Notes under the pieces: generated by a model | Database searches by the model: none | What the model was told of the DNA's origin: nothing | What the model saw: only the letters and a program-made list of their open reading frames with translations | In this document: positions 1-7,460 of the stretch, piece after piece | Numbering within the stretch: position 1 is the first letter of the stretch | Layout of the letters: each line of letters begins with the position of its first letter | DNA from: Pseudomonas fluorescens | GTDB lineage: Bacteria; Pseudomonadota; Gammaproteobacteria; Pseudomonadales; Pseudomonadaceae | Direction of reading: 5' to 3' | Length of the DNA stretch: 64,000 bases | Assembly (NCBI RefSeq): GCF_000802965.1 | Contig: NZ_JSAK01000005.1 | Location: forward strand, 62,001 to 126,000 | Program-made: the position numbers and the translations under genes

Positions 1-111
1 GCCCCTGTTGAGGTCGCGGAGCCGGTTGCAGTAGCCGCACTTGTGGAAGAGGCAAACGTTGAGCCAGTTGCTCCGGCCAAGCCTGCGAAGGCCGCCAAAG
101 CAGCAAAGTAG
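1..111 (+). CDS. C-terminal end of an unidentified protein (partial)
   Basis: The reading frame is open from the first base and stops with TAG at 109-111, giving 36 visible residues. The tail is low-complexity, rich in Ala, Val, Glu and Pro, and ends in a basic Pro-Ala-Lys/Ala-Ala-Lys run. Such tails occur on several unrelated proteins (granule-associated, RNA- or DNA-binding, envelope), so no function is assigned. A strong terminator 20 bases after the stop confirms that a real gene ends here. Confidence 0.7.
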   Translation, partial: APVEVAEPVAVAALVEEANVEPVAPAKPAKAAKAAK

Positions 112-130
112 GCAACGCCCGAATTGAATA

Positions 131-162
131 GGCCCTGAGTCCATTGGACTCAGGGCCTTTTT
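131..162 (+). terminator. Rho-independent terminator of the upstream gene
   Basis: A perfect 12-bp stem (131-142 pairing with 146-157) with a 3-base loop is followed by five T residues. It lies just after the partial gene at the left edge. Confidence 0.9.
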
Positions 163-192
163 CATTTATGGAATTCACAAGATCCCAGCCTC

Positions 193-223
193 TGTAGGAG
201 CTGCCGCAGGCTGCGATCTTTTG
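193..223 (+). repeat. Single REP element, GCTGCCGCAGG type
   Basis: One copy of the GTAGGAGCTGCCGCAGGCTG-type repeat, followed by CGATCTTTT. The same unit recurs as inverted pairs near 2.2 kb and, with one changed base (CCGAAGG), near 26.0 kb, and singly near 42.0 kb. It sits between the left-edge gene's terminator and the end of the dehydrogenase gene. Confidence 0.85.
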
Positions 224-229
224 ATCTCG

Positions 230-1249
230 CTATCGGTACAACACTTTCTCCGCCAACTCATCCGCCACCCGCGCCGGCGACCGTTTTTCCGCCTGGGCGT
301 GGGCGAAAACCTCGGTGAGTCGCGAACTGATTTTCGACAGGTGCGCGGTGATAGTCCCCAGCTCTTCGCCCCGGTGCTTGAGCGAAACGTAGATCAACCC
401 GCCGGCATTGATCACGTAGTCCGGCGCATAAAGGATACCCCGCCGTTCCAACTGATCGGCAACGTCCAGATGAGTCAGCTGATTGTTCGCCGAACCGGCC
501 ACTGCCGAGCAGCGCAGTTGCGTCACGCTGTGACTGTTCAGCACCCCGCCCAGACCGCATGGCGCGAGAATGTCACATGGCGTGCTGAGCAGAGCGTCGT
601 TGGCAATCGGGTGCGCGCCGAGTTGCTCCATCGCCAATTGCACCTTGCCGTGATCGATATCGCTGACCAGCAGTTCAGCGCCAGCGGCGTGCAACTGTTC
701 GGCCAAGGCAAAACCGACGTTGCCCAAGCCCTGGATAGCCACACGCAAGCCTTCAAGGTTATCGCTGCCCAGCCGTGCCATCGCCGTGGCACGAATACCG
801 GTGAACACGCCCATCGCCGCATGCGGCGCAGGGTCGCCCGCCGAGGTGGTGCTGGTGACGTGTTGGGTCTGTTGGGCGATGCAATCCATGTCCGCCACCG
901 AGGTGCCACTGTCGATAGCGGTGATGTAGCGCCCGTCGAGCTGATTGATGCAGCGCCCGAAGGCTTCGAACAACGCAGCACGATTGGCCACGTGAACGGG
1001 TCGAACAATCACCGCCACACCGCCACCCTGGGCCAGACCGGCCAGTGCCGCCTTGTAACTCATGCCTTGGGCAAGGCGCACTGCATCCTCGACCGCGGAC
1101 TCGTCGCTGGGATAGGCAAGGTAACGACACCCGCCCAGGGCAGGCCCCAAACGGCTGTTATGAATGGCAATGACCGCCTTCAACCCGGTGACCGGGTCGA
1201 CGCTCAGATGCAGCGATTCAAGGCGAGTGCTTTGCATGAGAGCGAACAT
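230..1249 (-). CDS. Leu/Phe/Val dehydrogenase family protein with altered active site
   Basis: 339 residues, the usual length for bacterial leucine dehydrogenases, which reversibly deaminate branched-chain amino acids using NAD+. The family dimerisation and substrate motifs are present: GPALGGCR near residues 35-42, MSYKAA with Lys66, AIDSGTS with the conserved Asp, and a C-terminal Rossmann domain with GLGNVG. The expected GGGK motif, whose Lys (Lys80 in Bacillus LeuDH) is the catalytic base, reads GGGV: codon GTG, Val78, exactly 12 residues after Lys66 as in the active enzymes. Family membership is clear; catalytic activity is doubtful. It lies next to the aromatic amino acid catabolic genes but is separated from them by a gene on the other strand. 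Confidence 0.85.
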   Translation of the reverse strand: MFALMQSTRLESLHLSVDPVTGLKAVIAIHNSRLGPALGGCRYLAYPSDESAVEDAVRLAQGMSYKAALAGLAQGGGVAVIVRPVHVANRAALFEAFGRCINQLDGRYITAIDSGTSVADMDCIAQQTQHVTSTTSAGDPAPHAAMGVFTGIRATAMARLGSDNLEGLRVAIQGLGNVGFALAEQLHAAGAELLVSDIDHGKVQLAMEQLGAHPIANDALLSTPCDILAPCGLGGVLNSHSVTQLRCSAVAGSANNQLTHLDVADQLERRGILYAPDYVINAGGLIYVSLKHRGEELGTITAHLSKISSRLTEVFAHAQAEKRSPARVADELAEKVLYR

Positions 1250-1432
1250 CGTAAGGCTCCCGAATCACTTCTTGTAGTCGCCAGTATAGGCTTGCGCCCG
1301 AAAATTGCAGAAGCACACCGGAATAAGCGGCGCCGCCAATCAGGCTTTCGGAAATAACTCCGGTACTCGCCTTTATGGCACTGGACGAATGCTGGAGACG
1401 GGGCTAAAACGAGGCATTGCCCGGAGATTTTG

Positions 1433-2236
1433 ATGACACCGCGCCAATCGTTTTTCGCCTGTGTACAACGTTCACCGCCCGCACTGTTCGAGGCGGCGCT
1501 ATACATTGCAGTCGAACACGACAAGGACGTGAACGTCGAAACGGTATTGAACGACTTCAAGGATCTGCAACAGCGGATCAGTAGCGGTTTGCCAATGCTG
1601 CCGGTGAGCGAATTGGCGCAACCGTTGTTACGGCGCTTGAATGATCTGGGTTTCGCCCAGGACGACTTCACGCCCTTGCGCCCGCAAGCGGCGTTAATCG
1701 ATAAAGTCCTTGAACGCCGGCGTGGTCAGCCACTGGCGTTGGGGATGATTGCACTGGAGTTGGCCAGAGGCCTGGAAATCCCCATGGTCGGAGTCAACTT
1801 CCCAGGCCATTTTCTGTTGCGGGTGCCGGGCGCCGATCACCTGCTTGACCCGTGCGGCGGCCGGCGGCTGTACCCCAATGATTGCCGTGAGCTTCTGCAT
1901 CGCCAGTACGGCCCGAACATGAAGCTCAGCGCCGAACACCTGGTCACCGCCGAGCCTGTGCAAATGCTCCAACGCCTGTCGCGCAACCTGCGTCAGCTGC
2001 ACCTGTCCCATGACGACTACATCGGCGCCTTGATCGACGCCGAACGCGTGCTGGAACTGGGCAACGCCAATGCCGCCGATTACCTGGCCCGGGCCAGCCT
2101 CTACCAACGACTGGAATGCCCCAATGCCGAGCGTTTCGACCTGGAACATGCCCTGCTGCTGAGCGACGACCCGATCCAGCGGCTTCGGTTGACGGAACGA
2201 CTGGGGCATTTGCCGCCCAATTCCATCGTCCATTAA
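1433..2236 (+). CDS. SirB1/transglutaminase-like family protein with TPR tail
   Basis: 267 residues from ATG 1433. A TTG three bases upstream is also in frame, but the GGAG at 1423-1426 suits the ATG. The N-terminal two-thirds resembles the SirB1/transglutaminase-like family: GQPLALGMIALELARG, then NFPGHFLLR and LLDPCGGR, which match the conserved core. The C-terminal third is helical and TPR-like, with a DDYIGALIDAERVL segment. The biochemical role of this family is not established. It is transcribed away from the dehydrogenase gene and ends in a REP pair. Confidence 0.75.
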   Translation: MTPRQSFFACVQRSPPALFEAALYIAVEHDKDVNVETVLNDFKDLQQRISSGLPMLPVSELAQPLLRRLNDLGFAQDDFTPLRPQAALIDKVLERRRGQPLALGMIALELARGLEIPMVGVNFPGHFLLRVPGADHLLDPCGGRRLYPNDCRELLHRQYGPNMKLSAEHLVTAEPVQMLQRLSRNLRQLHLSHDDYIGALIDAERVLELGNANAADYLARASLYQRLECPNAERFDLEHALLLSDDPIQRLRLTERLGHLPPNSIVH

Positions 2237-2310
2237 AAGCAAAAGATCGCAGCCTGCGGCAGCTCCTACATTGATTCCCTGTAGGAGCTGCCGCAGGCTG
2301 CGATTTTTGA
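2237..2310. repeat. Inverted REP pair (REPIN)
   Basis: Two copies of the GTAGGAGCTGCCGCAGGCTG repeat in opposite orientation, about 10 bases apart. They sit between the convergent ends of the SirB1-like gene and maiA, where the hairpin could also limit read-through. Confidence 0.9.
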
Positions 2311-2321
2311 TCCTGCTCTTA

Positions 2322-2957
2322 TCAAGGCGTATCTGGCTGATTCGCCGGATGCGCCTCGATGAACGCCGGATGCGTCGCCGCCAGCGCCGCCACCCGCCGG
2401 ATTCGCGGATAGCCCTCAAGAGAAATATTGAAACGCTCGGCCGCGTACAACTGCGGGATCAAGTAGACATCCGCCAAACCTGGCTCAGGTCCGAAGCAAT
2501 ATCCTTCATCACCAATCAACTGTTCAACGGTCGCCAGACCCTGGCCGATCCAGTGCCCGATCCACTCCACCACCTGTGCCTCATCGTGACCCAGCACACG
2601 CAGTTTGTTTAGCACACTGACGTTGTGCAGCGGGTGCACATCGCAGCCAATCACCGCCGCTACGCCACGCTCATGGGCGCGAGCAGCGAAGTCTTTGGAC
2701 AGCAGCGGCACCTGTGGATAACGCTCCTCCAGGTACTCGATGATCGCCGGTGACTGGATCAGCAACTCGCCGTCCTCGGTGCGCAAGGCCGGTACGCGAC
2801 CTTGCGGGTTGATCGCCAGGTACGGCGGCTGACGATGTTCACCACTTGGCGGCGCAATCAGGTTGATCGGCAGCGCCTGGCAATCCAGCCCCTTCAACGC
2901 CAACGCGATCCGCACCCGATAGGACGAGGTCGAACGGTAATAGGTATAGAGCTCCAT
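2322..2957 (-). CDS. maiA: Maleylacetoacetate isomerase (zeta-class GST)
   Basis: 211 residues from ATG 2957; a longer open frame exists but overlaps fahA. The enzyme isomerises maleylacetoacetate to fumarylacetoacetate with glutathione, in the cytoplasm. The N-terminal thioredoxin-like domain begins MELYTYYRSTSSYRVRIAL, containing the zeta-class Ser-rich active-site loop. NPQGRVPAL and QSPAIIEYLEERYP follow, and then an all-helical GST C-terminal domain. It is the last gene of hmgA-fahA-maiA, 13 bases after fahA. Confidence 0.95.
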   Translation of the reverse strand: MELYTYYRSTSSYRVRIALALKGLDCQALPINLIAPPSGEHRQPPYLAINPQGRVPALRTEDGELLIQSPAIIEYLEERYPQVPLLSKDFAARAHERGVAAVIGCDVHPLHNVSVLNKLRVLGHDEAQVVEWIGHWIGQGLATVEQLIGDEGYCFGPEPGLADVYLIPQLYAAERFNISLEGYPRIRRVAALAATHPAFIEAHPANQPDTP

Positions 2958-2970
2958 GACCCGGATCCTC

Positions 2971-4275
2971 TTAACGCGCCGACACGACTTTGCCACGGCA
3001 TTCGCCGAAACCGATGGAGGCAAAACCGTCGCGGCTGCAACGGCCACGCAGAATGATTTCATCACCGTCTTCGAGGAACTTGCGCACCTCGCCCGATGCC
3101 AGTTCAATCGGTTTTTTACCGCCCTCGGTGATTTCCAGCAGGCTGCCGAACTGACCGTTTTCCGGCCCGGACAACGTACCCGAACCGAACAGGTCACCGG
3201 CCTGCAACTGGCAGCCGTTGACGCTGTGGTGCGCGACCATTTGCGCCACGGTCCAGTACATGTGTTTCGAGTTGCTCAGGGTCAGGCGATGGGCTGGCAG
3301 GTTCTGCTCGCGCATCGTTTCGGTGAGCAGCAGCACTTCCAGTTCGATATCGAATGCGCCCGCAGCTTGATCGCGTTTATCAAACAGGTACGGCAGCGGT
3401 TGTGGATCGCCTTCCGGGCGTACAGGCTGGGCGCGACGGAACGGCTCCAACGCTTCAGCCGTTACCACCCAAGGCGAAATGCTGGTGATGAAACTCTTCG
3501 ACAGGAACGGCCCCAGTGGCTGGTATTCCCAGGCCTGGATATCGCGCGCCGACCAGTCATTGAGCAGGCAGAAACCGGCGATATGATCGGCGGCGTCGCC
3601 AATGGCGATCGAGTCGCCCATGTCATTGCCCTGACCGATCCAGATGCCCAGTTCCAGTTCGTAGTCCAGGCGTGCGCACGGCCCGAACGTCGGCTCGGTC
3701 TGACCGGCCGGCAGGGTCTGGCCTTTCGGGCGGCGCACGTCGGTGCCGGACGGGCGTATGGTCGAAGCGCGGCCGTGGTAGCCGATCGGTACGTATTTGT
3801 AGTTCGGCAGCAGCGGATTGTCCGGGCGGAACAGTTTGCCGACGTTTTGCGCGTGCTCGATGCCGACGTAGAAGTCGGTGTAGTCGTTGATTTTCGCCGG
3901 CAGGTGCATTTCACAATCCGCCGCCAGTGGCAGCAATTTTGCGCCTTGGGCTTCGATCTTGCCGTGCAGGGTGCTGCCTTCCTTGAGCAGTTCGATCAAA
4001 CGTTCACGAAGGGCAACGCGAGCCTCGCGGCCCAGTTCGAAGAACGCGTTCAACTGGCCGTTACGGGTGGCTTCGACGGCGGTTTTTGCAGCGCCATCGA
4101 ACAGGCCGGCCTCAAGCGCCGCTTCAAGATCAAAGATATGTTCGCCAATCGCCACGCCACTGCGAGGTGCGCAACCCTTCATGCTGAACACGCCCAGCGG
4201 CAGGTTTTGCAGCGGGAAATCCGCGTGGTCGTTGGCGGAAGCAACCCAGCTGCGAGGGATGGAAGTCTGCGTCAT
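2971..4275 (-). CDS. fahA: Fumarylacetoacetase
   Basis: 434 residues. It hydrolyses fumarylacetoacetate to fumarate and acetoacetate, the last step of homogentisate (Phe/Tyr) breakdown. Metal-binding motifs of the FAH fold are visible: YTDFYVGIEHA, DYELELGIWIGQGND and NDWSARDIQ. The C-terminus carries the GFGECRGKVV tail typical of the family. The start is ATG 4275, three bases after the hmgA stop, with a GGAG site inside the end of hmgA, so translation is probably coupled. Confidence 0.96.
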   Translation of the reverse strand: MTQTSIPRSWVASANDHADFPLQNLPLGVFSMKGCAPRSGVAIGEHIFDLEAALEAGLFDGAAKTAVEATRNGQLNAFFELGREARVALRERLIELLKEGSTLHGKIEAQGAKLLPLAADCEMHLPAKINDYTDFYVGIEHAQNVGKLFRPDNPLLPNYKYVPIGYHGRASTIRPSGTDVRRPKGQTLPAGQTEPTFGPCARLDYELELGIWIGQGNDMGDSIAIGDAADHIAGFCLLNDWSARDIQAWEYQPLGPFLSKSFITSISPWVVTAEALEPFRRAQPVRPEGDPQPLPYLFDKRDQAAGAFDIELEVLLLTETMREQNLPAHRLTLSNSKHMYWTVAQMVAHHSVNGCQLQAGDLFGSGTLSGPENGQFGSLLEITEGGKKPIELASGEVRKFLEDGDEIILRGRCSRDGFASIGFGECRGKVVSAR

Positions 4276-4278
4276 GGG

Positions 4279-5583
4279 TTATCTCCGGGTCGGGTCGAAA
4301 GTGGCGGGCAGCGTGGCCCAGCAAGCATCGTAGTTGGTTTGCAGCTGCGGGCAATCGAGGGCGTAGCGGCTCGGTCGCAGCACTTGGCTGGTCTCGAACA
4401 TGAAGGCCATGGTGTTGTCGATTTTCGCTGGTTTGAGCTCGGCGTTGATCGCTTTGGTGCAAGTCTCGCCGTCCGGCCCGTGAGCGCTCATGCAGCTGTG
4501 CAAGGACGCGCCGCCGGGCACAAAGCCTTCGGCCTTGGCGTCGTATTCGCCCTGGATCAGGCCCATGAATTCGTTCATCAGGTTGCGGTGGAACCACGGT
4601 GGACGGAAAGTGTTCTCGGCCACCATCCAGCGTGGCGGGAAGATCACGAAGTCGAGGTTGGCCAGGCCGTGGACGCTGGTCGGCGAGGTCAGAACAGTAA
4701 AGATCGATGGGTCCGGGTGATCGAAGCTGACCGTGCCGATGGTGTTGAAACGGCGCAGATCATACTTGTAGGGCACGTTATTACCGTGCCAGGCGACCAC
4801 GTTCAATGGCGAATGGTTGAGCTCGCAGCCCCACAATTGGCCAAGGAATTTCTGCACCAGGGTCGTCGGTTGCTGGAGGTTTTCGTAAGACGCCACCGGG
4901 GTCAGGAAGTCCCGCGGATTAGCCAGGCCGTTGCTGCCAATCGGCCCCAGATCCGGCAGCCGCAATGGCGCACCATGGTTCTCGGCGATGTAACCGCGGG
5001 CTTGCGAGTCGAGCAGTTCAACGCGGAATTTCAGCCCGCGAGGTAACACGACAATCTCCAGCGGCGCGACTTCCAGCACGCCCAGTTCGGTGGCGATGCG
5101 CAGACGGCCCTGTTGCGGCACCAGCAGCATTTCGCCGTCAGCGTTGAAAAGCACGCGCTCCATGGAGCGATTGGCGCGGTATTGGTAGATGCTGATCCCC
5201 GCCGGCTTATCCGCGCCGGAGTTGGCCGCCATGCTCACCAGGCCGTCGATGAAATCAGTCGGTTCGGCGGGAATATCCAGCGCGTTCCAGCGCAGGCGAT
5301 TGGGGGTCACTTCACCCAATGGACCGCCGGCCAATTGCCGATCGAGTTTTACGAACGCCGGATGATTGGCTGACGGCTGAATGCGGTACATCCACGTCCG
5401 CCGCGCTTCACTGCGGGCCATTGTGAACGCTGTGCCGGAGAACAGTTCGGTGTAGAGACCGTAAGGGGCTTTTTGCGGGGAGTTCTGGCCGATGGGCAAT
5501 GCGCCGGGCAGCGCTTCACTGCTGAATTCATTGCCGAAGCCTGACTGATAGGCCAGTGCTGGCGTCGTTGAATCGGAGTTCAT
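4279..5583 (-). CDS. hmgA: Homogentisate 1,2-dioxygenase
   Basis: 434 residues from ATG 5583, chosen because AGGAGG lies just upstream. It opens the homogentisate ring to maleylacetoacetate using Fe(II) and O2. The iron ligands are visible in [14 protein letters not shown] (His and Glu) and in MSAHGPDGE (His). It is the first gene of hmgA-fahA-maiA and divergent from an IclR-type regulator. Two copies of a palindromic site lie in the shared promoter region, which fits substrate-controlled expression as known for P. putida HmgR. Confidence 0.97.
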   Translation of the reverse strand: MNSDSTTPALAYQSGFGNEFSSEALPGALPIGQNSPQKAPYGLYTELFSGTAFTMARSEARRTWMYRIQPSANHPAFVKLDRQLAGGPLGEVTPNRLRWNALDIPAEPTDFIDGLVSMAANSGADKPAGISIYQYRANRSMERVLFNADGEMLLVPQQGRLRIATELGVLEVAPLEIVVLPRGLKFRVELLDSQARGYIAENHGAPLRLPDLGPIGSNGLANPRDFLTPVASYENLQQPTTLVQKFLGQLWGCELNHSPLNVVAWHGNNVPYKYDLRRFNTIGTVSFDHPDPSIFTVLTSPTSVHGLANLDFVIFPPRWMVAENTFRPPWFHRNLMNEFMGLIQGEYDAKAEGFVPGGASLHSCMSAHGPDGETCTKAINAELKPAKIDNTMAFMFETSQVLRPSRYALDCPQLQTNYDACWATLPATFDPTRR

Positions 5584-5660
5584 GGAGCCTCCTGAACAGG
5601 GAGTCGACAGTGGCCCGTCGCTCTGTTGCAGAGTTCGTGGCACGCCGGGGTTATTTTTAT

Positions 5661-5695
5661 CGTAATTCGATTACGCATAACGTAATTTGATTGGT
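5661..5695. promoter_or_regulatory. Probable operator pair for the IclR regulator (HmgR-type)
   Basis: A perfect palindrome CGTAAT-TCG-ATTACG lies at 5661-5675. An imperfect copy, CGTAATTTGATTGGT, starts at 5681, exactly 20 bases later and therefore on nearly the same DNA face. Both lie in the 165-base region between divergent hmgA and the IclR gene. The palindrome is seen directly; binding by the adjacent regulator is inferred from the P. putida HmgR system. Confidence 0.7.
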
Positions 5696-5748
5696 ATTGA
5701 CCGTCAAGCTATAAAGACGCCCATTCGTCCCGGGATCACACTGCCTCC

Positions 5749-6531
5749 ATGGAAAAGCCTGAAAGCAACGGTAAACAGAAAGTCCGCTCGGCCGAGGTGG
5801 GTACTGACATCCTCAAGGCTTTGGCGCAGTTGTCACCCTCGACTTCGCTCTCGCGCCTGGCCGAACACGTGCAGATGCCGGCGAGCAAGGTTCACCGCTA
5901 TTTGCAGGCGCTGATCGCCAGTGGTTTTGCCGAACAAAATGCCGCGACCAACCATTACGGCCTGGGTCGCGAGGCCTTGCGCGTGGGCCTGGCAGCACTC
6001 AACAGTATGGACGTGCTGAAAGTATCCGCCCTGCCGCTGGCCGAACTACGCGACGATTTGAACGAAACCTGTTTTTTGGCGGTGTGGGGTAACCAGGGTG
6101 CGACCGTGGTGCATATCGAACCGGCGGTGCGAGCGGTGACGGTGGTCACGCAATTGGGCTCGGTGTTGCCGTTGCTCAGTTCCTCGACCGGGCTGGTCTT
6201 TGGTGCGTACCTTCCCAAGCGCGAAACCGTGGATCTGCGCGAGCAGGAATTACAAGGTCATGCAGCCCACGCGCTGGCGGACGATCAAGTCTATGCGGCC
6301 ATCTGCGAGCAAATCCGCGCACGGGGCCTGCATCATGTGCATGGTTTGCTGATGCCCGGCGTTGATGCGTTGTCGGCACCGGTGTTCAACGCCATGGGCA
6401 ATGTGGTGGCCGTGCTGACGGTGGTCGGCCCGACATCGTTGTTTCATGCCGATGAAGACGGCCCGGCGGCGCAGCGATTACTCGCGGCAACGCGGGCCGT
6501 CAGTTGGCGGATGGGCTACGAGGAACAGTGA
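5749..6531 (+). CDS. hmgR: IclR-family transcriptional regulator, probable HmgR
   Basis: 260 residues. The N-terminal winged helix (about residues 8-75) contains TDILKALAQLS and LAEHVQMPASKVHRYLQAL. The C-terminal IclR effector domain follows, with SSSTGLVFGAYL and LMPGVDALSAPVFN motifs. It is divergent from hmgA, the arrangement in P. putida where HmgR represses hmgABC and homogentisate is the inducer. The symbol rests on this context and family; the effector cannot be read from the sequence. Confidence 0.82.
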   Translation: MEKPESNGKQKVRSAEVGTDILKALAQLSPSTSLSRLAEHVQMPASKVHRYLQALIASGFAEQNAATNHYGLGREALRVGLAALNSMDVLKVSALPLAELRDDLNETCFLAVWGNQGATVVHIEPAVRAVTVVTQLGSVLPLLSSSTGLVFGAYLPKRETVDLREQELQGHAAHALADDQVYAAICEQIRARGLHHVHGLLMPGVDALSAPVFNAMGNVVAVLTVVGPTSLFHADEDGPAAQRLLAATRAVSWRMGYEEQ

Positions 6532-6534
6532 AGA

Positions 6535-7224
6535 TCAGATCAGGAAATCCGGAACAATTTCGATCACTAAATAGCTGACGTCCTGCAGGGTGAGCTGCGA
6601 ATGCAGGTGATGTTCCTCCAGGCTGTGAGCTACCGAATAAACACCGGCATTGGCGCCATGGTAGTAAGGAATTTCATTATGTTGTAGCGACTCAAATAAA
6701 TCTTCGGCCAGACGTCGTGACTTAAATACTTTGCGCTCACCATCTTCAACAACAACACTGGTGAGATAAACCTCATCAAAATTGATATCAGGGACACTTC
6801 GCGCCAACGCCGCATTGACATCATCAAGGCTCAGCGATCTGATCGAGCGCTTGGCAAGATTGATGGACGGCTCAGTCGTCAGCGCCTTTACTACATCAAT
6901 TACAATTCGCTCGAAATCCAGTAGATCAAGACCTATCACCTTATCTTTCGGATCAAAAGAAAAACGGCGTTTGAAAATATCATTAATGCCCTGAACGTAG
7001 TTCGGCAACCCCTCACTCTCCACCCACTCCAGCGTTTCTTCAAACAAAGTCCTGGAGGATTCAACCTCTTTACCCACTATATCAATCACGGTATTTATGT
7101 AGGCTGTGAACGGACTGACCCCTAACTTGTGCAGGCGCTCCGTCAACAACACTTCTACCGCAAAGTCCGCACGGACACCCTTCAACACTTGAATTTTACT
7201 GTAATTAAAAAAACTGTCGCTCAT
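6535..7224 (-). CDS. Unrecognised protein, AT-rich gene
   Basis: 229 residues from ATG 7224 with an AGGAAG-type ribosome site upstream. I do not recognise a family. The protein is acidic, probably soluble and largely alpha-helical, without a signal peptide or membrane segment. Its last third is richer in beta-type residues (VYLTSVVVEDGERKVFKS, DVSYLVIEIVPDFLI). Base composition is visibly more AT-rich than the neighbours, as is the 236-base stretch upstream, which suggests transfer. It converges on the IclR gene with three bases between them. Confidence 0.7.
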   Translation of the reverse strand: MSDSFFNYSKIQVLKGVRADFAVEVLLTERLHKLGVSPFTAYINTVIDIVGKEVESSRTLFEETLEWVESEGLPNYVQGINDIFKRRFSFDPKDKVIGLDLLDFERIVIDVVKALTTEPSINLAKRSIRSLSLDDVNAALARSVPDINFDEVYLTSVVVEDGERKVFKSRRLAEDLFESLQHNEIPYYHGANAGVYSVAHSLEEHHLHSQLTLQDVSYLVIEIVPDFLI

Positions 7225-7460
7225 AAAAACTTCCTGTCACATGATTAAACCCGGGCATCCCGCCCGAGCTTTAGATTAATTTAAAGTAACAAAACAACTT
7301 AACATCACCAACTAAACCTAACACCACACACAGTACTTAAACTTATAAAACGTGCTCTCATAAATAATGCGCCGCACGCCAATTCAAATTGACAGCGAAC
7401 AACAAAAAAGACCACAACGAACATGTATACATTCGTAAAGCACCGCAACATCCCAGCGAT
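7225..7460. other. AT-rich intergenic stretch
   Basis: 236 bases between the unrecognised gene and the LuxR regulator gene, clearly richer in A and T than the surroundings. No gene, clear terminator or strong promoter match was seen. It probably holds the promoter of the gene to its left and the 3' end of the regulator transcript. Confidence 0.5.

Noticed and set aside
221..1357. Long plus-strand open frame opposite the dehydrogenase gene
   Set aside because: It is the antisense of a clear family protein in high-GC DNA, and its translation is Arg/His/Gln-rich with no recognisable pattern.
2956..5046. 696-codon plus-strand open frame
   Set aside because: Antisense to maiA (start), fahA and hmgA, all certain; low-complexity composition typical of a shadow frame.
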